Origin: Acholeplasmataceae bacterium
GTDB taxonomy: Bacteria > Bacillota_I > Bacilli_A > Acholeplasmatales > Acholeplasmataceae
NCBI GenBank assembly: GCA_028690555.1
Contig: JAQVBA010000045.1
Coordinates: 1 to 8,585, forward strand
Length of the DNA: 8,585 bases
Reading direction: 5' to 3'
A model generated the notes under the pieces. It was not told where the DNA came from. It made no database searches and worked only from the letters and a program-made list of their open reading frames with translations. The translations under genes and the position numbers were made by a program. Position 1 is the first letter of the stretch, and every line of letters starts with the position of its first letter. Shown piece after piece: positions 6,840 through 8,585 of the stretch.

Positions 6840-8316
6840 ATATTTCGCTCCATTTATCCCAATATTCTTTATCAATAATCTTTATATAACCACCCTCAGT
6901 ATCACTGAGGATGACAGAACCACTTTTTTGATAAAACTCAAAATCATCTAAAATGTCTTGACTAATAATCTCACCAGGAATCACAATTGGAATACCTGGT
7001 GGATAAATCATAATCGATTCAGCAGCAATCTCATCTAAAGCTTGATACAAAGGCACATATTTCTTGGGTGCGTGGTATGCTTCTCTTGGTCTCGTATAAG
7101 CTTCTGGATAACTAAATTTGACTTTTGGTATAATCGGTCTTAACTTCATTGGTAAATATTTATCAGATAATGCCCATAAAGCTGTAACCAATGCATCTAA
7201 GTCTTCTTGTCTCGTTCCTATAGATAATACAGCGAGTATGAGGTGAGTTTCTGCGAGTTCCATTTGGATTTTGTGTTCATCGAATAATTCTTTATAAACA
7301 TCAAATCCAGTCAGTCCTAAATCAGAGACTTTGACAATGAGTTTCGTTTCATCATAATCATAGGCACCGTTTTGAATAAAATATTTATCATCAATCGCTA
7401 TAATTCCAGGAATCTTATTAATTCTATCTCTCGTTTTTCTTGCCATATCAATGATTTTAGGAATCGTTTGTTCACCTTCTAATGCCATCGTTTTACGTGC
7501 AACATCTAAAGATGCAAGTAATAAACTCGAAGGAGAGGTGCTTTGAATCATATTGATCGTTGATCTTAGTCTTACATGATCGACTCTTGATCCTTGTGAA
7601 ATGATAATCGAACTTTGAGTTAGTGATCCAACCGTTTTATGGAGTGAACATGAACTCATATCTGCTCCAGCTTCCATTGAACTTTGAGGAAGTTCGGGAG
7701 AGAAAGGGAGATGTGATCCATGAGCTTCATCACAAATGACCATCATATCTCTTTCATGAGCAAGTTCGACAATGGCTTTCAAATCGGATGTGACACCAAA
7801 ATAAGTGGGGTTAATCACGAAGACAGCTTTGGCTTCGGGATTATCTAAGACAGCTCTTTCAACATCTTCATAAGCCATATGATTTGCAATCCCTAATTCG
7901 GTATCAATCGATGGTTTAACAAACACAGGAACAGCACCACTTAAAATGAGTGCGTTAATTGCTGATTTATGAACGTTTCTTGGAAGTATAATTTTTTCTT
8001 TTGCACGACAGACTGACATAATCATTGCTAAGATGCCCATCGTTGTCCCACCTGTTAAAAAGTAAGCTTTATCGCCACCAAAAGCATCTGCCATCAATTC
8101 TGCAGCTTCCATAATAACGCCAGTGGGACGATTTAAATTATCTAATCCTCTGGGTGCATTGGCGTCTAATTTATAAAGCATGTTTCCAGCAACGTCTAAA
8201 AGGTCACTTTGAATATGACCAAGTTTATGACCAGGAACATCATGTGAAATGGTGTTGCTCGTCGCGTATTCTAAAAGTTTGGTGAAAAAGGGTGTTTCTT
8301 TGTGATCCTTTTCCAT
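6826..8316 (-). CDS. speA: Arginine decarboxylase, Orn/Lys/Arg fold-III family
   Basis: A 496-residue PLP enzyme of the short Gram-positive Orn/Lys/Arg decarboxylase group, which includes B. subtilis SpeA. Motifs: DVPGHK (26-31); TGGTTMG (88-94), expected to hold the PLP phosphate; LPRNVHKSAI (111-120); DEAHGSH (196-202), with the Asp that pairs with the PLP ring nitrogen; and SLHKTVGSLTQSS (224-236) with Schiff-base K227. The C-terminal domain (about 390-496) includes YPPGIPIVIPGE (438-449). The start is the ATG at 8316, with AAGGTGG 6 nt upstream and a promoter just beyond. An in-frame ATG at 8415 would add 33 residues including a Phe-rich stretch absent from the family and would run across the promoter. 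The neighbour speB makes arginine the likeliest substrate, giving agmatine, but lysine or ornithine cannot be excluded by sequence alone. It overlaps speB by 14 nt. Confidence 0.88.
   Translation of the reverse strand: MEKDHKETPFFTKLLEYATSNTISHDVPGHKLGHIQSDLLDVAGNMLYKLDANAPRGLDNLNRPTGVIMEAAELMADAFGGDKAYFLTGGTTMGILAMIMSVCRAKEKIILPRNVHKSAINALILSGAVPVFVKPSIDTELGIANHMAYEDVERAVLDNPEAKAVFVINPTYFGVTSDLKAIVELAHERDMMVICDEAHGSHLPFSPELPQSSMEAGADMSSCSLHKTVGSLTQSSIIISQGSRVDHVRLRSTINMIQSTSPSSLLLASLDVARKTMALEGEQTIPKIIDMARKTRDRINKIPGIIAIDDKYFIQNGAYDYDETKLIVKVSDLGLTGFDVYKELFDEHKIQMELAETHLILAVLSIGTRQEDLDALVTALWALSDKYLPMKLRPIIPKVKFSYPEAYTRPREAYHAPKKYVPLYQALDEIAAESIMIYPPGIPIVIPGEIISQDILDDFEFYQKSGSVILSDTEGGYIKIIDKEYWDKWSEIYEDE
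6848..6851 (-). promoter_or_regulatory. Ribosome binding site that sets the speB start
   Basis: GGAG on the minus strand, inside the last codons of speA, lies 8 nt before the ATG at 6839. It selects this ATG over the upstream TTG (6875) and the ATG two codons later (6833). Confidence 0.6.
6894..6910 (-). repeat. Perfect hairpin near the end of speA
   Basis: CCTCAGT (6894-6900) and ACTGAGG (6904-6910) form a 7-bp stem with a 3-nt loop, about 55 nt before the speB ATG in the mRNA. It encodes part of the LSDTEGG segment of SpeA. There is no T tract, so it is not an intrinsic terminator. It may stabilise or pace the message, or be incidental. Confidence 0.4.
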
Positions 8317-8322
8317 CTTCGC

Positions 8323-8329
8323 CCACCTT
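8323..8329 (-). promoter_or_regulatory. Ribosome binding site that sets the speA start
   Basis: AAGGTGG on the minus strand lies 6 nt before the ATG at 8316. The upstream in-frame ATG codons at 8415 and 8406 have no comparable site, so this decides the shorter speA start. Confidence 0.75.
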
Positions 8330-8337
8330 TCAAAATG

Positions 8338-8373
8338 CACATTTATTGTATCATGAAAAAATGATATTCTCCA
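8338..8373 (-). promoter_or_regulatory. Extended -10 promoter of speA-speB
   Basis: On the minus strand, TACAAT (8350-8345) is preceded by TG one base upstream (8353-8352), making an extended -10. TGGAGA (8373-8368) lies 17 nt further upstream as a 4-of-6 -35. The predicted start is near 8338, giving a leader of about 22 nt. The spacer contains an inverted repeat, described separately. Confidence 0.65.
8349..8366. repeat. Inverted repeat inside the speA promoter
   Basis: TATCAT (8349-8354) and ATGATA (8361-8366) are perfect 6-bp arms with a 6-nt A-rich spacer, covering most of the -10/-35 spacer. The sequence TCATGAAAA within it (8351-8359) recurs at 8403-8411, where it is part of the 10-bp palindrome TTTCATGAAA (8401-8410). 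It is a candidate operator, but A+T richness makes chance symmetry possible. Confidence 0.4.
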
Positions 8374-8440
8374 TAGCAATACAAAAAATGTTTGGTAATC
8401 TTTCATGAAAATCATATCATCAAAAGATTGCTTATTTATA

Positions 8441-8449
8441 TGTTATAAT
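8441..8449 (+). promoter_or_regulatory. Rightward extended -10 element
   Basis: TGTTATAAT on the plus strand is a perfect extended -10 (TG-N-TATAAT), with a predicted start near 8456. No good -35 is seen 16 to 18 nt upstream, which is tolerated for extended -10 promoters. It points away from speA and towards the right edge, making this intergenic region divergent. Confidence 0.45.
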
Positions 8450-8455
8450 GAATAA

Positions 8456-8543
8456 GAAAATGAAAGCCAACTATTTAATATAAGTCAAGATAAAATAAAC
8501 AAATAGTGGTTATGATATGAAGGCATACTAAAAAGAATGCCTT
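8456..8543 (+). other. Possible structured 5' leader of a rightward gene
   Basis: Downstream of the rightward -10, the plus strand can form two hairpins. The first pairs AGCC-ACTATTT (8465-8476, one bulged A) with AAATAGTGGTT (8501-8511) over a 24-nt loop. The second is a perfect 7-bp stem AAGGCAT/ATGCCTT (8520-8526 and 8537-8543) with a 10-nt A-rich loop, ending exactly where the candidate ATG begins. No T tract follows, so it is not a terminator. I do not recognise a known riboswitch or other RNA family here. Confidence 0.3.
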
Positions 8544-8585
8544 ATGACAACATCTAGATCTTTGAAATTTAAATATGTTAATGAG
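8544..8585 (+). CDS. Possible start of an unidentified rightward gene (partial)
   Basis: An ATG at 8544 opens a frame that stays open for 14 codons to the window edge (MTTSRSLKFKYVNE). An in-frame TAA 12 nt upstream of the ATG bounds it. It follows a promoter-like element at 8441-8449, which makes a gene start plausible. There is no good ribosome binding site (only A-rich AAAAAGAA), and the 3' arm of a hairpin abuts the ATG. The fragment is too short to identify a family, and an open frame this short is easily due to chance. Confidence 0.25.
   Translation, partial: MTTSRSLKFKYVNE

Noticed and set aside
6840..6875. Longer speB start at a TTG (6875), adding 12 residues
   Set aside because: It would overlap speA by 50 nt and needs a rare start codon, while the ATG at 6839 has GGAG 8 nt upstream and gives a normal agmatinase N-terminus.
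8317..8415. Longer speA start at ATG 8415, adding 33 Phe-rich residues resembling a membrane segment
   Set aside because: The extension crosses the speA promoter and ribosome site and does not resemble the family N-terminus; the ATG at 8316 has AAGGTGG 6 nt upstream.
8520..8543. Hairpin AAGGCAT/ATGCCTT read as a terminator
   Set aside because: Neither strand has a T tract after the stem; it is better kept as a leader element of unknown role.
1..8585. CRISPR arrays, insertion sequences, prophage, toxin-antitoxin or defence genes
   Set aside because: I saw no spaced direct repeats, transposase or integrase frames, terminal repeats or defence-type domains; the complete genes are all ordinary metabolism.

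Overview
The window is an A+T-rich stretch from a low-GC Gram-positive lineage. The gene set and protein sequences look most like Acholeplasma or a close relative (Mollicutes) or a related low-GC Bacillus-type organism. This is my inference from family resemblance; no search was run. Trp codons that I checked are TGG, every reading frame is intact under the standard bacterial code, and all seven complete genes end in TAA or TAG, so nothing points to the UGA=Trp code of Mycoplasma. All complete genes lie on the minus strand, so transcription runs from high to low coordinates.

Layout in the direction of transcription. (1) 8585-8317: a control region with a leftward extended -10 promoter for speA, and an oppositely directed promoter-like element followed by two hairpins and a possible gene start running off the right edge. 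(2) 8316-5961: speA-speB, two genes overlapping by 14 nt, encoding an arginine decarboxylase-type enzyme and agmatinase. Together they would take arginine through agmatine to putrescine plus urea. A terminator follows (5951-5913). (3) 5910-5780: the control region of the pyruvate dehydrogenase operon, with a clear promoter and unusual inverted repeats at and upstream of its -35. (4) 5779-1069: pdhA-pdhB-pdhC-lpdA, the complete E1alpha/E1beta/E2/E3 set of the 2-oxoacid dehydrogenase complex, with gaps of 1 to 11 nt, closed by a strong terminator (1064-1039). (5) 981-67: a DgkB/YegS-type lipid kinase with its own weak promoter. (6) 76-1: tRNA-Thr(CGU), whose first ten bases are also the last ten bases of the kinase gene, including its stop codon.

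Most of the window is core metabolism and gives no sign of a new defence, mobile or biosynthetic system. The points worth checking are the kinase/tRNA overlap, where tRNA maturation would remove the kinase stop codon; the palindromes at the pdh and speA promoters, which look like operators; and the structured leader at the right edge.
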